In this document: one piece after another, positions 46,432 through 55,773 of the stretch
Numbering within the stretch: the first letter of the stretch is position 1
How the letters are laid out: each line of letters opens with the position of its first letter
Source: Pseudomonas sp. TH15
GTDB taxonomy: Bacteria > Pseudomonadota > Gammaproteobacteria > Pseudomonadales > Pseudomonadaceae
Assembly (NCBI RefSeq): GCF_016651105.1
Contig: NZ_JAEKEL010000001.1
Location: 5,012,001-5,076,000 of the forward strand
Direction: 5' to 3'
Length of the DNA stretch: 64,000 nt
Program-made: the position numbers and the translations under genes
The notes under the pieces: model-generated
Database searches by the model: none
What the model was told of the DNA's origin: nothing
Seen by the model: the letters and a program-made list of their open reading frames with translations, nothing else

Positions 46432-46662
46432 TCAGCGCCGATCATCCGACAATGGCGTCGGCTCATCCGCTGGCGGTACGTCATCGGCCGCTGGCGGTTC
46501 CTTCCAGTCTTCCGGCCGGTCGGCATCGCTCAACGGATCGCGCCCCGGTGCCATACCCGGCGGCGCATCGTGATCCGCCAGTGTCGGCTCGTCGGTGCCG
46601 GGCATTGGCCGGGTCGGATCGGTCGGCAGAACACCACCCTGAAACAGCAAATCGTTAGCCAT
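46432..46662 (-). CDS. Small acidic Asp/Pro-rich protein (76 residues)
   Basis: It begins MANDLLFQGGVLPTDPTRPM with GAGGTG four bases before the ATG at 46662; a long frame upstream crosses the start of the GntR gene and is ignored. The protein is rich in Asp, Pro and Ala (DRPEDWKEPPAADDVPPADE). It resembles the paired small acidic proteins at 30.8-31.2 kb in composition and start context. Disordered; role unknown. Confidence 0.6.
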   Translation of the reverse strand: MANDLLFQGGVLPTDPTRPMPGTDEPTLADHDAPPGMAPGRDPLSDADRPEDWKEPPAADDVPPADEPTPLSDDRR

Positions 46663-46754
46663 GACGCACCTCACCAAGGAGGTCCGGAATACCCGGGCCG
46701 TAAACCTTGGAAGCTGCCCTGTGTGCGGCGTGCTATCGAACAGACCAACGGCGA

Positions 46755-47477
46755 TCAGCTCTGCGCGGAAAACCGGTCGCGGCTGTTGGTCAGGTGCAGC
46801 CACATCGCCGCCCGCGCTGCGTCCGGGTCCTGGCGTTTGATGGCGTTGAGGATTGCTTCGTGTTCTTGATTGGCCAGTTGCCCGAGCTTGCTCAAATCCG
46901 TCGAACCGCGCTCGGTCGCGTTGACCCGCGTCCGGGGAATCATCGCGCTGCCCAGTTGCTGCATGATTTCGGTGAAGCACACATTGCCGGTCGCTTCGGC
47001 GATCAGCAGGTGAAAGCGCTTGTCCGCTTCAACGCAACTGTCGTTGTTGGCGAGCAGGCTTTGATAGTCATCCAACGCTTCACGCATCTGCGCCAATTGC
47101 TGATCGGTACGGCGAATCGCAGCTAGCGCGGCAGCCTGGGTTTCCAGGCCCATGCGCAATTCCAGAATGCTGCGCACCCCCAGCGCGGTGTCGACGTTCA
47201 GTCGCAGCCCCTGCTCCGCTGCGCGCTCGATCACGAAGGTGCCGATGCCGTGACGGGTCTCCACCAACCCCGATGCCTGCAGCTTCGAAATCGCCTCACG
47301 CACCACCGTGCGGCTGACCCCGTGCTCCTGAACAATCGTGTTCTCCGACGGCAGCTTGTCTCCCGGCAGCATCTGGCCGAGCAGGATGCTTTGGGTCAGC
47401 TTGGCCACCAGGTCATGAGCCAGGTTGTGGCTGCGCTTGCGGGCAGGTGCGTCGAGGTCTTCTTGCATGGCGATCAT
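46755..47477 (-). CDS. GntR/FadR-subfamily repressor, probable glucarate regulator
   Basis: This 240-residue protein has an N-terminal winged HTH (GDKLPSENTIVQEHGVSRTVVREAISKLQASGLVETRHGIGTFV) and an all-helical FCD effector domain with His/Asp positions for a metal ion (DKRFHLLIAEATGN, NQEHEAILNAIKRQD). It is divergent from the transporter-gudD operon and should control it. Two matches to the FadR-type operator lie between them. No clear ribosome-binding site; the ATG at 47468 is an alternative. Confidence 0.85.
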   Translation of the reverse strand: MIAMQEDLDAPARKRSHNLAHDLVAKLTQSILLGQMLPGDKLPSENTIVQEHGVSRTVVREAISKLQASGLVETRHGIGTFVIERAAEQGLRLNVDTALGVRSILELRMGLETQAAALAAIRRTDQQLAQMREALDDYQSLLANNDSCVEADKRFHLLIAEATGNVCFTEIMQQLGSAMIPRTRVNATERGSTDLSKLGQLANQEHEAILNAIKRQDPDAARAAMWLHLTNSRDRFSAQS

Positions 47478-47545
47478 CCGAAAAGCGGGGCTATCCGGAT
47501 CGTAGCACCGGGCTCGCCCGGAATCTCATGAAAACAACACTCAAC

Positions 47546-47556
47546 TTGTATGACAA
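47546..47556. promoter_or_regulatory. GntR/FadR-type operator 1
   Basis: TTGTATGACAA fits the FadR-subfamily consensus TNGTNNNACNA fully. It lies ~70 bp upstream of the repressor start, in the 271-bp divergent region. Confidence 0.6.
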
Positions 47557-47677
47557 CACTCAACAATCAGCGCTTCAACCCCTCGAAACAGCCAGAACAA
47601 ACATCTAAAAGAATAACAAATTGCCTATAAAGCGCCATTTCGTTGGATATCAGCGCTTGCGGGATCAAAAAACCTAG

Positions 47678-47688
47678 TTGTATGATGT
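47678..47688. promoter_or_regulatory. GntR/FadR-type operator 2 (partial)
   Basis: TTGTATGATGT shares the left half of operator 1 (TTGTATGA) and lies ~60 bp before the transporter start, where a repressor would block the operon promoter. Confidence 0.45.
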
Positions 47689-47748
47689 CTATCAACACAA
47701 AACGCCCAGCAATACCCCGCATAAAAATAATCAGTGGGAGAAAAGCAA

Positions 47749-49095
47749 GTGAGTACATCCGCATCCGCGATAAACGACGGCGCCGATTCAGTCCTGAAAT
47801 CCGCCATCTCGAAAGTCAAACGCCACGTCCTGCCGCTGTTCGTGATCATGTTTATCGTCAACTACATTGACCGCGTAAACATTGGCTTCGTCCGCGCCCA
47901 CATGGAGCAGGATCTGGGCATCGGCGCTGCCGCCTACGGCCTCGGTGCCGGCCTGTTCTTCATTGGTTACGCGCTGTTCGAAGTCCCCTCCAACATGCTT
48001 CTGCAAAAAGTCGGCGCGCGCATCTGGCTGACCCGGATCATGCTGACCTGGGGCCTGGTTGCCGCCGGCATGGCGTTCATCCAGAACGAAACCCACTTCT
48101 ACATCCTGCGTTTTCTGCTCGGTGTTGCCGAAGCCGGGTTCTTTCCCGGGGTGATTTATTACTTCACCCGCTGGTTGCCTGGGCTTGAACGCGGTAAGGC
48201 GATTGCGATCTTCCTTAGCGGCTCGGCGGTTGCGTCGCTGATCTCCGGCCCGCTGTCCGGGATGTTGCTGCAACTCAATGGTTTCGGCCTGCACGGTTGG
48301 CAGTGGATGTACTTCATTGAAGGCATGTTCTCGGTTGGACTGTGCGTGTTCGTCTGGTTCTGGCTTGACTCCAAACCCCACGACGCCAAATGGCTGAGCC
48401 GCGACGAACAGGACGCGCTGGTCAAGGCAATCGACGACGAACAACTCGCTCGCGAAGCCGCGACGCCGATCAAACCGTCCCTGGGCAAACTGCTCAAGGA
48501 CCGTCAGATCATCCTCTTCTGCCTGATCTACTTCTTCATTCAGTTGACCATTTATGCCGCGACCTTCTGGCTGCCGAGCATCATCAAGAAGATGGGCGAC
48601 CTCAGCGACATCCAGGTCGGGTTGTTCAATTCGATCCCGTGGTTGCTGTCGATTGTCGGCATGTACGCCTTCGCCGCGTTTTCGGCCAAATGGAAACACC
48701 AGCAAGCCTGGGTCGCCGCTGCGCTGCTGATTGCTGCGGCCGGGATGTTCATGTCCACCACCGGCGGACCGATCTTTGCCTTTGTGGCGATCTGCTTCGC
48801 GGCGCTGGGTTTCAAATCGGCGTCGTCGCTGTTCTGGCCGATTCCCCAGGCGTACCTGGATGCGCGGATCGCTGCCGGCGTGATCGCGCTGATCAACTCG
48901 GTGGGCAACCTTGGCGGCTTCGTCGCGCCGACCACGTTCGGTCTGTTGGAAGAACACACCGGTTCGATTCAGGGCGGGCTCTACGGTTTGGCGGCGACTT
49001 CGATCATCGCCGCAATCATTGTCTTCGCCGCCCGCAACACACCGAAACCCGCCGCTGAAATCGCCGTGGCCGACGCCGCGCCGAAACACGCCTGA
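47749..49095 (+). CDS. gudP: MFS anion:cation symporter, probable glucarate transporter
   Basis: This 448-residue MFS transporter of the ACS family (GudP/GarP/phthalate type) starts at a GTG (MSTSASAIND), with GGGAG eight bases upstream. VNYIDRVNIGFVRAHMEQDLGI is the typical N-terminal motif, and GVAEAGFFPGVIYYFTRWLPG is the ACS signature. D-glucarate or galactarate uptake is inferred from gudD directly downstream (36 bp) and the divergent GntR repressor. Confidence 0.82.
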   Translation: MSTSASAINDGADSVLKSAISKVKRHVLPLFVIMFIVNYIDRVNIGFVRAHMEQDLGIGAAAYGLGAGLFFIGYALFEVPSNMLLQKVGARIWLTRIMLTWGLVAAGMAFIQNETHFYILRFLLGVAEAGFFPGVIYYFTRWLPGLERGKAIAIFLSGSAVASLISGPLSGMLLQLNGFGLHGWQWMYFIEGMFSVGLCVFVWFWLDSKPHDAKWLSRDEQDALVKAIDDEQLAREAATPIKPSLGKLLKDRQIILFCLIYFFIQLTIYAATFWLPSIIKKMGDLSDIQVGLFNSIPWLLSIVGMYAFAAFSAKWKHQQAWVAAALLIAAAGMFMSTTGGPIFAFVAICFAALGFKSASSLFWPIPQAYLDARIAAGVIALINSVGNLGGFVAPTTFGLLEEHTGSIQGGLYGLAATSIIAAIIVFAARNTPKPAAEIAVADAAPKHA

Positions 49096-49131
49096 CTGGC
49101 GTTTTCGCAGACGACTCACAAGGACATAACA

Positions 49132-50475
49132 ATGAACGCACAAGACACTGCAAAAGCGCCGATCATCACCAGCATGCAAGTGGTTCCGGTGGCGGGCCAC
49201 GACGGCATGCTGCTCAACCTGAGCGGTGCTCACGGTCCGTTTTTCACCCGCAACATCGTGATCCTCACCGACAACGCCGGGCACACCGGCGTCGGTGAAG
49301 TGCCGGGCGGCGAACGCATTCGCCAGACCCTGGAAGATGCGCGCTCGCTGGTGGTCGGCAGCCCCATCGGCACCTACCAGAAGATCCTCAATCAGGTGCG
49401 CCAGACCTTCGCCGATCGCGATGCCGGCGGCCGCGGCCTGCAAACCTTCGACCTGCGCATCACCATTCACGCCGTCACTGGCCTGGAGGCCGCCCTGCTC
49501 GACTTGCTCGGCCAGCATCTGGACGTGCCGGTCGCGGCGCTGCTCGGCGAAGGCCAGCAGCGTGATGAAGTGAAAATGCTCGGCTATCTGTTTTACGTCG
49601 GTGATCAGCGCGAAACCGACCTCGCCTACCGCAGCGAGCCGGACGCCGACAATGAATGGTTCCGCCTGCGTCACGAAAAAGCCATGACTGCCGAAGCCGT
49701 GGTGCGTCTGGCTGAAGCGGCGCAGGCGAAATACGGTTTCAAGGACTTCAAACTCAAGGGCGGCGTGCTCAGCGGCGATGAAGAAATCGAAGCGGTCACC
49801 GCCTTGGCCGAACGCTTCCCTGATGCGCGCATCACCCTTGACCCGAATGGCGCGTGGTCACTGAAAGAAGCGATCCGCTTGTGCCGCGATCAGCATCACG
49901 TCTTGGCGTACGCCGAAGATCCGTGCGGGGCGGAGAACGGTTACTCGGGCCGTGAAGTCATGGCTGAATTTCGCCGCGCCACGGGGCTGAAAACCGCGAC
50001 CAATATGATCGCCACTGACTGGCGGGAGATGGGTCACGCGATTCAATTGCAATCGGTGGATATTCCGCTGGCTGACCCGCACTTCTGGACCATGCAGGGC
50101 TCGGTTCGGGTGGCGCAGATGTGCCATGAATGGGGCCTGACCTGGGGCTCGCATTCCAACAACCATTTCGACATTTCCCTGGCCATGTTCACCCACGTTG
50201 CGGCGGCTGCGCCGGGTGAAATCACCGCCATCGATACACACTGGATCTGGCAGGACGGCCAGCGTCTGACCAAAGCGCCGCTGCAAATTGTCGGTGGCTG
50301 TGTGCAAGTGCCGAAGAAGCCGGGGCTCGGTGTGGAACTGGATTTGGATCAACTGGCCAAGGCGCATGAGTTGTATAAAGGCATGGGCCTGGGCGCGCGG
50401 GATGACAGCGTGGCGATGCAGTTTCTGATTCCGGGCTGGAAGTTTGATAACAAACGGCCGTGTTTGGTGCGCTGA
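49132..50475 (+). CDS. gudD: D-glucarate dehydratase
   Basis: This 447-residue enolase-superfamily enzyme dehydrates D-glucarate to 5-keto-4-deoxyglucarate. The capping domain ([16 protein letters not shown]) is followed by the barrel with the KxK base ([10 protein letters not shown]), Asp/Glu metal ligands ([16 protein letters not shown]) and His-Asp dyad region ([15 protein letters not shown]). The length fits GudD. The later enzymes of the pathway (KDG aldolase or dehydratase) are not in the window. Confidence 0.94.
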   Translation: MNAQDTAKAPIITSMQVVPVAGHDGMLLNLSGAHGPFFTRNIVILTDNAGHTGVGEVPGGERIRQTLEDARSLVVGSPIGTYQKILNQVRQTFADRDAGGRGLQTFDLRITIHAVTGLEAALLDLLGQHLDVPVAALLGEGQQRDEVKMLGYLFYVGDQRETDLAYRSEPDADNEWFRLRHEKAMTAEAVVRLAEAAQAKYGFKDFKLKGGVLSGDEEIEAVTALAERFPDARITLDPNGAWSLKEAIRLCRDQHHVLAYAEDPCGAENGYSGREVMAEFRRATGLKTATNMIATDWREMGHAIQLQSVDIPLADPHFWTMQGSVRVAQMCHEWGLTWGSHSNNHFDISLAMFTHVAAAAPGEITAIDTHWIWQDGQRLTKAPLQIVGGCVQVPKKPGLGVELDLDQLAKAHELYKGMGLGARDDSVAMQFLIPGWKFDNKRPCLVR

Positions 50476-50502
50476 ACCTGATCTCCAATCCACCACTTTC
50501 CC

Positions 50503-50594
50503 CTGTGGGAGCGAGCCTGCTCGCGAATGCGGTATGACGGCCAACATTTTTGTCGACTGACACACCGTTTTCGCGAGCAGGCTCGCTCCCACAG
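50503..50594. repeat. REP doublet between gudD and ampR
   Basis: TGTGGGAGCGAGCCTGCTCG and its exact inverse flank a spacer containing TGTCGACTGACACACCG, the spacer motif also found between phnW and phnX. Confidence 0.92.
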
Positions 50595-50604
50595 GGGTTT
50601 TGCA

Positions 50605-51477
50605 TTAACCAGAGATTTGCAGCAGCCAGTTTTTGAACGCAAGCATCGCCGCTGTTTCCGGGCGCGACTGCAACCGTGTCAGCCAATAACTGCCAGTGGT
50701 GATCTCGACGGCAAACGGCTGGCAAATCGCCCCCGCCGCCAATTGCCGAGCGAACATCAACGGCGGCGCCAACGCCACACCCGCACCTTGCAGCGCCGCC
50801 TCCATCATCGCCAGCGATGAGTCGAAGATAATGCTTTGTGGCGGCGCAGCGTGGGTCGAGAGGCCCGACGCCTGAAACCAGTCCGGCCATTCATCCGTGC
50901 GATACGAACGCAACAACGTCTGCTGCAACAAGTCGACGGGTGATGCCAGTTGCCGGGCGATCTCGGGAACGCACAACACCGACAGCGGCGCCTCGATCAG
51001 CCGCACCGCTTCAATTCCATGCCACGCCCCGGCGCCAAAACGAATCGCGTAATCCAGCCCTTCAGCGGCCACATCCACCCGGTTATTGTTGGTCGACAGG
51101 CGTAAATCTATGAACGGATGTTTCGCCTGGAAGTCGGTCAGACGCGGCAACAGCCAACCCACTGCGAACGTCCCCACGGCACCCACCGTCAGCACTTCCC
51201 GGTAATGTCCGCCCTCAAGTCGCTCCAGTGTTTCGGCAATTCGGTCGAAGGATTCGCGCAGCACCGGCAGCAGGGTTTCGCCCTCGCTGGTCAGCATAAG
51301 GCCACGGGGCAAGCGTTTGAACAGGGTTACGTTAAGCTGGGCCTCAAGGCTTTTGACCTGATGACTCACCGCCGCTTGCGTGACGCACAACTCCACCGCC
51401 GCCCGGGTGAAGCTCAAATGCCGCGCCGAGGCCTCGAAGGCGCGCAGAGAGTTCAATGGTAATTGCGGACGAATCAT
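50605..51477 (-). CDS. ampR: AmpR, LysR-type regulator of ampC
   Basis: This 290-residue LysR regulator starts MIRPQLPLNSLRAFEASARHLSF with GGGAG five bases before the ATG. It follows P. aeruginosa AmpR closely (FTRAAVELCVTQAAVSHQVKSLEAQL HTH; TGSYWLTRLQSR near the C-terminus). AmpR represses ampC when bound to UDP-MurNAc-pentapeptide and activates it with anhydromuropeptides. It is divergent from ampC, the standard layout. Confidence 0.94.
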   Translation of the reverse strand: MIRPQLPLNSLRAFEASARHLSFTRAAVELCVTQAAVSHQVKSLEAQLNVTLFKRLPRGLMLTSEGETLLPVLRESFDRIAETLERLEGGHYREVLTVGAVGTFAVGWLLPRLTDFQAKHPFIDLRLSTNNNRVDVAAEGLDYAIRFGAGAWHGIEAVRLIEAPLSVLCVPEIARQLASPVDLLQQTLLRSYRTDEWPDWFQASGLSTHAAPPQSIIFDSSLAMMEAALQGAGVALAPPLMFARQLAAGAICQPFAVEITTGSYWLTRLQSRPETAAMLAFKNWLLQISG

Positions 51478-51623
51478 GGCCACTCCCAAATTTTTCTAAT
51501 GGCTCGTGCGAAATATCATCGGTTGTCGATCAGCGGCGCACTGCATAAATTTGCCTCGCCGTTCACCGGCCGGTGGCGGGCAGTCTACCGCTTAGCCGAA
51601 CCAATTCGCATGGAATAGAACCA
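51478..51623. promoter_or_regulatory. ampR-ampC intergenic control region
   Basis: This is 146 bp between divergent starts. An AT-rich dyad, TTTCTAATGGCTCGTGCGAAA, near 51493-51513 has the T-N(11-13)-A form of a LysR site and lies close to ampR. I could not place the ampC -35/-10 with confidence. Confidence 0.4.
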
Positions 51624-52793
51624 ATGACGGACACAATCACCATGACCAGACTGACTATTTTCGGGGCTTGCGCAGCATTACTCAGCGCTGGCCCGTGCTT
51701 GGCGCAAGGTCAGACAGACCAGCAGATTCAAAGCGCGGTCGACGCCGCCATTCGCCCCATCATGCAAGCCCAAGGCGTTCCCGGCATGGCCGTGGCAGTG
51801 ACCATCGATGGCAAGCCGCATTACTTTAACTACGGCGTCGCCAACAAAGAAAACGCCCAAGCGGTCACCGAAAACACCCTGTTCGAAATCGGCTCGGTAA
51901 GCAAAACCTTCACCGCCACTCTCGGCGGCTACGCCCAGGCCACCGGCAAACTGTCCGTTACCGATAAGGCCAGCCAGGTCTTGCCGGCGTTGCGCGGCAG
52001 TGCGTTCGATAACGTCAGCGTGTTGCAACTGGGTACTTACACCGCCGGTGGATTGCCGTTGCAGTTCCCTGATGCGTTCGATCACGCAGATAAAATGCTC
52101 GGCTACTTCAAACAGTGGAAACCGGTGTATGCCGCCGGCACCCATCGTCAATATTCGAACCCCAGCATCGGGCTGTTCGGGTATCTGGCCGCGCAAAGCC
52201 TGGGCCAGCCTTTTGATGAGGTGATGGAGAAGACGCTGTTGCCGAAACTCGGGTTGAAGCACACCTACCTCAAAGTGCCGCAAGATCAGATGGAGATTTA
52301 CGCTCAGGGCTATGACAAGAACGACAAGCCTGTGCGCGTCAGCCCGGGGGCGCTGGACTCTGAAGCATACGGTGTGAAAACCAGTGCGGCGGACATGATT
52401 CGGTTTGTTGAGGCGAACCTGAAACCTTCGGGACTTGAAGCGCCAATGCAGAAAGCCATTGCAGCGACTCATACCGGTTACTACACGGTTGGTGACATGA
52501 CTCAGGGCTTGGGTTGGGAACGCTACACCTACCCGATCACCCTCGATAAATTGCTGGCCGGTAACTCGACGCCGATGGCCATGGAAGCGCATAAAGTCCA
52601 ATGGCTGAACCCGCCGCAGCCTGAGCCAGGCAGTGTATTGATCAACAAAACCGGCTCTACCGGTGGCTTCGGTACTTATGTTGCGTTCGTGCCCGCCAAA
52701 GACATTGGTATCGTGATCCTGGCCAACAAAAACTTCCCGAATGCGCAACGGGTGAAAATTGCCCACGAAATATTCAGCGCCCTCACTGAATGA
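51624..52793 (+). CDS. ampC: Class C beta-lactamase AmpC
   Basis: This 389-residue class C enzyme has a signal peptide ending near CLAQG. The active-site motifs are SVSK (EIGSVSKTFTA), Tyr-Ser-Asn (YSNPS, after HRQ) and Lys-Thr-Gly (INKTGSTGGFGTY), all intact. It hydrolyses cephalosporins in the periplasm. The start at 51624 (MTDTITMTRLTIFG) is preferred; 51642 is an alternative. The last eight codons (EIFSALTE) and the stop are copied into each unit of the tandem array that follows. Confidence 0.95.
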   Translation: MTDTITMTRLTIFGACAALLSAGPCLAQGQTDQQIQSAVDAAIRPIMQAQGVPGMAVAVTIDGKPHYFNYGVANKENAQAVTENTLFEIGSVSKTFTATLGGYAQATGKLSVTDKASQVLPALRGSAFDNVSVLQLGTYTAGGLPLQFPDAFDHADKMLGYFKQWKPVYAAGTHRQYSNPSIGLFGYLAAQSLGQPFDEVMEKTLLPKLGLKHTYLKVPQDQMEIYAQGYDKNDKPVRVSPGALDSEAYGVKTSAADMIRFVEANLKPSGLEAPMQKAIAATHTGYYTVGDMTQGLGWERYTYPITLDKLLAGNSTPMAMEAHKVQWLNPPQPEPGSVLINKTGSTGGFGTYVAFVPAKDIGIVILANKNFPNAQRVKIAHEIFSALTE

Positions 52794-54486
52794 CATAAAC
52801 CTGTGGCGAGGGGATTTATCCCCGCTGGGCGGCGAAGCGGCCCCAAAGCCATTCGATGCGGCGGGTCAGGCAAACCCGGTCGCTCGGATTCGGGGCCGCT
52901 TCGCAGCCCAACGGGGATAAATCCCCTCACCACAAGGTTCTCTACTCACAATAAAAAATGGGCGACCTGTTGAGGTCGCCCATTTCGTTTCAGCGTTTAA
53001 AGCTGCGCGTGCAACCGCCAGCCGATGACATCGAAATATTCAGCGCCCTCACTGAATGACCTAAAACCTGTGGCGAGGGGATTTATCCCCTCACCACAGG
53101 ATTCTCTACTCACAATAAAAAGTGGGCGATCTCTTGAGGTCGCCCATTTCGTTTCAGCGTTTAAAGCTGCGCGTGCAACCGCCAGCCGATGACATCGAAA
53201 TCTTCAGCGCCCTCACTGAATGACCTAAAACCTGTGGCGAGGGATTTATCCCCGCTGGGCGGCGAAGCGGCCCCAAAGCCATTCGATGCGGCGGGTCAGG
53301 CAAACCCGGTCGCTCGGATTCGGGGCCGCTTCGCAGCCCAACGGGGATAAATCCCCTCACCACAGGATTCTCTACTCACAATAAAAAATGGGCGATCTCT
53401 TGAGGTCGCCCATTTCGTTTCAGCGTTTAAAGCTGCGCGTGCAACCGCCAGCCGATGACATCGAAATATTCAACGCCCTCACTGAATGACCTAAACCTGT
53501 GGCGAGGGGATTTATCCCCGCTGGGCTGCGAAGCGGCCCCAAAGCCATTCGATGCGGTGGGTCAGGCAAAACCGGTCGCTCGGATTTGAGGCCGCTGCGC
53601 AGCCCAACGGGGATAAATCCCCTCGCCACAAGGTTCTCTACTCACAATAAAAAATGGGCGATCTCTTGAGGTCGCCCATTTCGTTTCAGCGTTTAAAGCT
53701 GCGCGTGCAACCGCCAGCCGATGACATCGAAACCTTCAGCGCCCTGACTGAATGACATAAAACCTGTGGCGAGGGGATTTATCCCCGCTGGGCGGCGAAG
53801 CGGCCCCAAAGCCATTCGATGCGGTGGGTCAGGCAAACCCGGTCGCTCGGATTTGGGGCCGCTGCGCAGCCCGACGGGGATAAATCCCCTCACCACAGGG
53901 TTCTCTACTCACAATAAAAAATGGGCGACCTCTTGAGGTCGCCCATTTCGTTACAGCGTTTAAAGCTGCGCGTGCAACCGCCAGCCGATGACATCGAAAT
54001 ATTCAACGCCCTCACTGAATGACATAAAACCTGTGGCCAGGGGATTTATCCCCGCTGGGCGGCGAAGCGGCCCCAAAGCCATTCGATGCGGTGGGTCAGG
54101 CAAACCCGGGCGCTCGGATTTGGGGCCGCTTCGCAGCCCAACGGGGATAAATCCCCTCACCACAAGGTTCTCTACTCACAATAAAAAATGGGCGACCTGT
54201 TGAGGTCGCCCATTTCGTTTCAGCGTTTAAAGCTGCGCGTGCAACCGCCAGCCGATGACATCGAAATATTCAGCGCCCTCACTGAATGACCTAAAACCTG
54301 TGGCGAGGGGATTTATCCCCGCTGGGCGGCGAAGCGGCCCCAAAGCCATTCGATACGGTGGGTCAGGCAAACCCGGGCGCTCGGATTTGGGGCCGCTGCG
54401 CCGCCCAACGGGGATAAATCCCCTCACCACAAGGTTCTCTACTCACAATAAAAAATGGGCGACCTGTTGAGGTCGCCCATTTTTTG
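52794..54486. repeat. Tandem array of ~266-bp units derived from the ampC 3' region
   Basis: Counting from the ampC stop, copies of the segment CGAAATATTCAGCGCCCTCA-CTGAATGA end at 53059, 53223, 53489, 53755, 54022 and 54289, giving periods of 266, 164, 266, 266, 267 and 267 bp. Each full unit contains a 37-bp inverted repeat (GAGGGGATTTATCCCCGCTG... and its inverse), a terminator hairpin (GGGCGACC..GGTCGCCC), a spacer (CAGCGTTTAAAGCTGCGCGT) and the copied end of ampC. The second unit lacks the centre of the inverted repeat. The final unit stops at the terminator next to the DUF4174 gene. Confidence 0.9.
54457..54486. terminator. Bidirectional terminator closing the array
   Basis: AAAAATGGGCGACC and GGTCGCCCATTTTTT form a ~12-bp stem flanked by A- and T-runs. 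It serves the DUF4174 gene on the minus strand and ends the array on the plus strand. Six other copies (with CATTTCG instead of the long T-run) lie in the array. Confidence 0.85.
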
Positions 54487-54501
54487 ATTCAGGCCATGCG
54501 C

Positions 54502-55065
54502 TCAATCGTCCGGCATTTCCGGCGGCTTGCTTGGTTTGGCGGGTTTGGTTGGCTTGGCACCTTTGGTACCTTTTGCCGGTTCTGGCGCAGCAGCGACCGG
54601 TGCCTGGGCAGCGGCGGCGGCTTCCTTCTCGGCCATTGGCATGGCGTCGATGGTGTCGAAGATTTTCTTCAGGTCGAGCGCTTTCGCCTCATCACCCGAT
54701 GCCGAGAGTTTGGTCTCGCCGTCCTTGCCCACCAGGAATACTTTCGGATAAGCCCCGGCGCCGAGTTTCAGCGAGCGCAGCAGCGCCATGGTGTCTTGCT
54801 GGCCCATGTCCTTGCCGTCGAGTTGGCCGGACATGTTGAGGATGGTGTAGACCTTGATATTGCGCTGGGCGATCCCCTGTTTGTTGGCCGGATCCTCCAA
54901 CGACTTTTTCAGGCTCACCCAGACCGGGTCGACGGTACTGGGTGCGATTACGATTAGCGGTCGGGCCCTGCCCACATCCGCAGCCAGGGGTGAGTCGCTG
55001 TCGGCGGCGAACAGGGGGCCGGCGAATGCCAGCAGAGTAGCCAGGGTCAATGACCTGATGAGCAT
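54502..55065 (-). CDS. DUF4174-type thioredoxin-fold periplasmic protein
   Basis: This is a 187-residue protein starting MLIRSLTLATLLAFAG, with AGGAG six bases before the ATG at 55065, and a signal peptide ending at FAA. The core (RPLIVIAPSTVDPVWVSLKKSLED ... YPKVFLVGKDGETKLSASGDEA) fits DUF4174, a thioredoxin-like fold without the CxxC motif. The C-terminal ~35 residues are a Lys/Pro/Ala tail (KPTKPAKPSKPPEMPDD). It is convergent with ampC across the array. The function is unknown. Confidence 0.75.
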   Translation of the reverse strand: MLIRSLTLATLLAFAGPLFAADSDSPLAADVGRARPLIVIAPSTVDPVWVSLKKSLEDPANKQGIAQRNIKVYTILNMSGQLDGKDMGQQDTMALLRSLKLGAGAYPKVFLVGKDGETKLSASGDEAKALDLKKIFDTIDAMPMAEKEAAAAAQAPVAAAPEPAKGTKGAKPTKPAKPSKPPEMPDD

Positions 55066-55273
55066 GCGCATCTCCTTTTGATATCCACGCTCTAATGATT
55101 GCGCATCGCGGCGATCGTTCCGGGTGACGATCCACGAATATGTTTCGCGTTGACCAAAGCTTAGGTCAGGGCCGGCATTGCGCAACATATCCAGCGCGAT
55201 AACAACGCGGATTTGATTACCTTTTATGACCGCATTAGGGTGGCAGTTCTGACGACGGAATGGAGTTCCCCCC

Positions 55274-55744
55274 ATGCAGATTGAATACCTGTGCGATCAC
55301 CCCGAATTGATTGAAGAACTGGCCGAACTCAACTTCAAGGAATGGGGTGAGTTTCGTCCGGGCGACACCCTTGAGGCGCGTACCGAACGCATGCGCGCGG
55401 CCTGTGGCAAGGGCGCGATTCCAAGCGTGGTGGTGGCGATTGAAAAAGGTACGTTGCTCGGTGGCGCCCTGCTGATCGACAGCGACATGAAAACCCGTCC
55501 CGAGCTGACGCCGTGGCTGGCCGGGGTGTATGTGAAGACTGAACAGCGCGGGCGCGGGGTCGCGTCGCAACTGGTCAAGCGCATAGTCGAAGAGGCTGCA
55601 GCGCTGGGTGTGCCGCAGTTGTATCTGTACACCGACGCGGCGCAGTCGTTGTATGCGCGGCTGGGCTGGGAGGTCATTGAGGATGTGGTGTACGAAGATT
55701 TGCCGGTAACGGTGATGAAGTACACCACACGGTCGCCGGCATAA
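55274..55744 (+). CDS. GNAT-family N-acetyltransferase
   Basis: This 156-residue protein has the GNAT acetyl-CoA motif (VKTEQRGRGVASQLVKRIVEEAAALG) and the C-terminal LYLYTDAAQSLYARLGWEVIED strand-helix. The N-terminal part (CDHPELIEELAELNFKEWGEF) resembles small-molecule acetyltransferases. The substrate is not predictable. GGAG precedes the ATG. It is divergent from the DUF4174 gene. Confidence 0.85.
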   Translation: MQIEYLCDHPELIEELAELNFKEWGEFRPGDTLEARTERMRAACGKGAIPSVVVAIEKGTLLGGALLIDSDMKTRPELTPWLAGVYVKTEQRGRGVASQLVKRIVEEAAALGVPQLYLYTDAAQSLYARLGWEVIEDVVYEDLPVTVMKYTTRSPA

Positions 55745-55773
55745 GGAGGTCCCCTCACCACAGGGGCGCCGGC

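Noticed and set aside
46755-46980. Extension of the small acidic protein back to 46980
   Set aside because: It lies antisense-free but inside the GntR gene in another frame; the ATG at 46662 has the ribosome-binding site.
47788-49674. 628-residue minus-strand frame opposite gudP/gudD
   Set aside because: Antisense shadow spanning two genes of one operon; no domain resemblance.
53154-54470. Repeated 67-71-residue ORFs on both strands (…RRPAGINPLATG… type)
   Set aside because: They are translations of the GGGGATTTATCCCC inverted repeats, with no ribosome-binding sites; the same frames appear wherever this repeat occurs.
52794-54486. Regular repeats that could suggest a CRISPR array
   Set aside because: Units are ~266 bp and almost identical from end to end, with no short repeat/unique spacer alternation and no cas genes.
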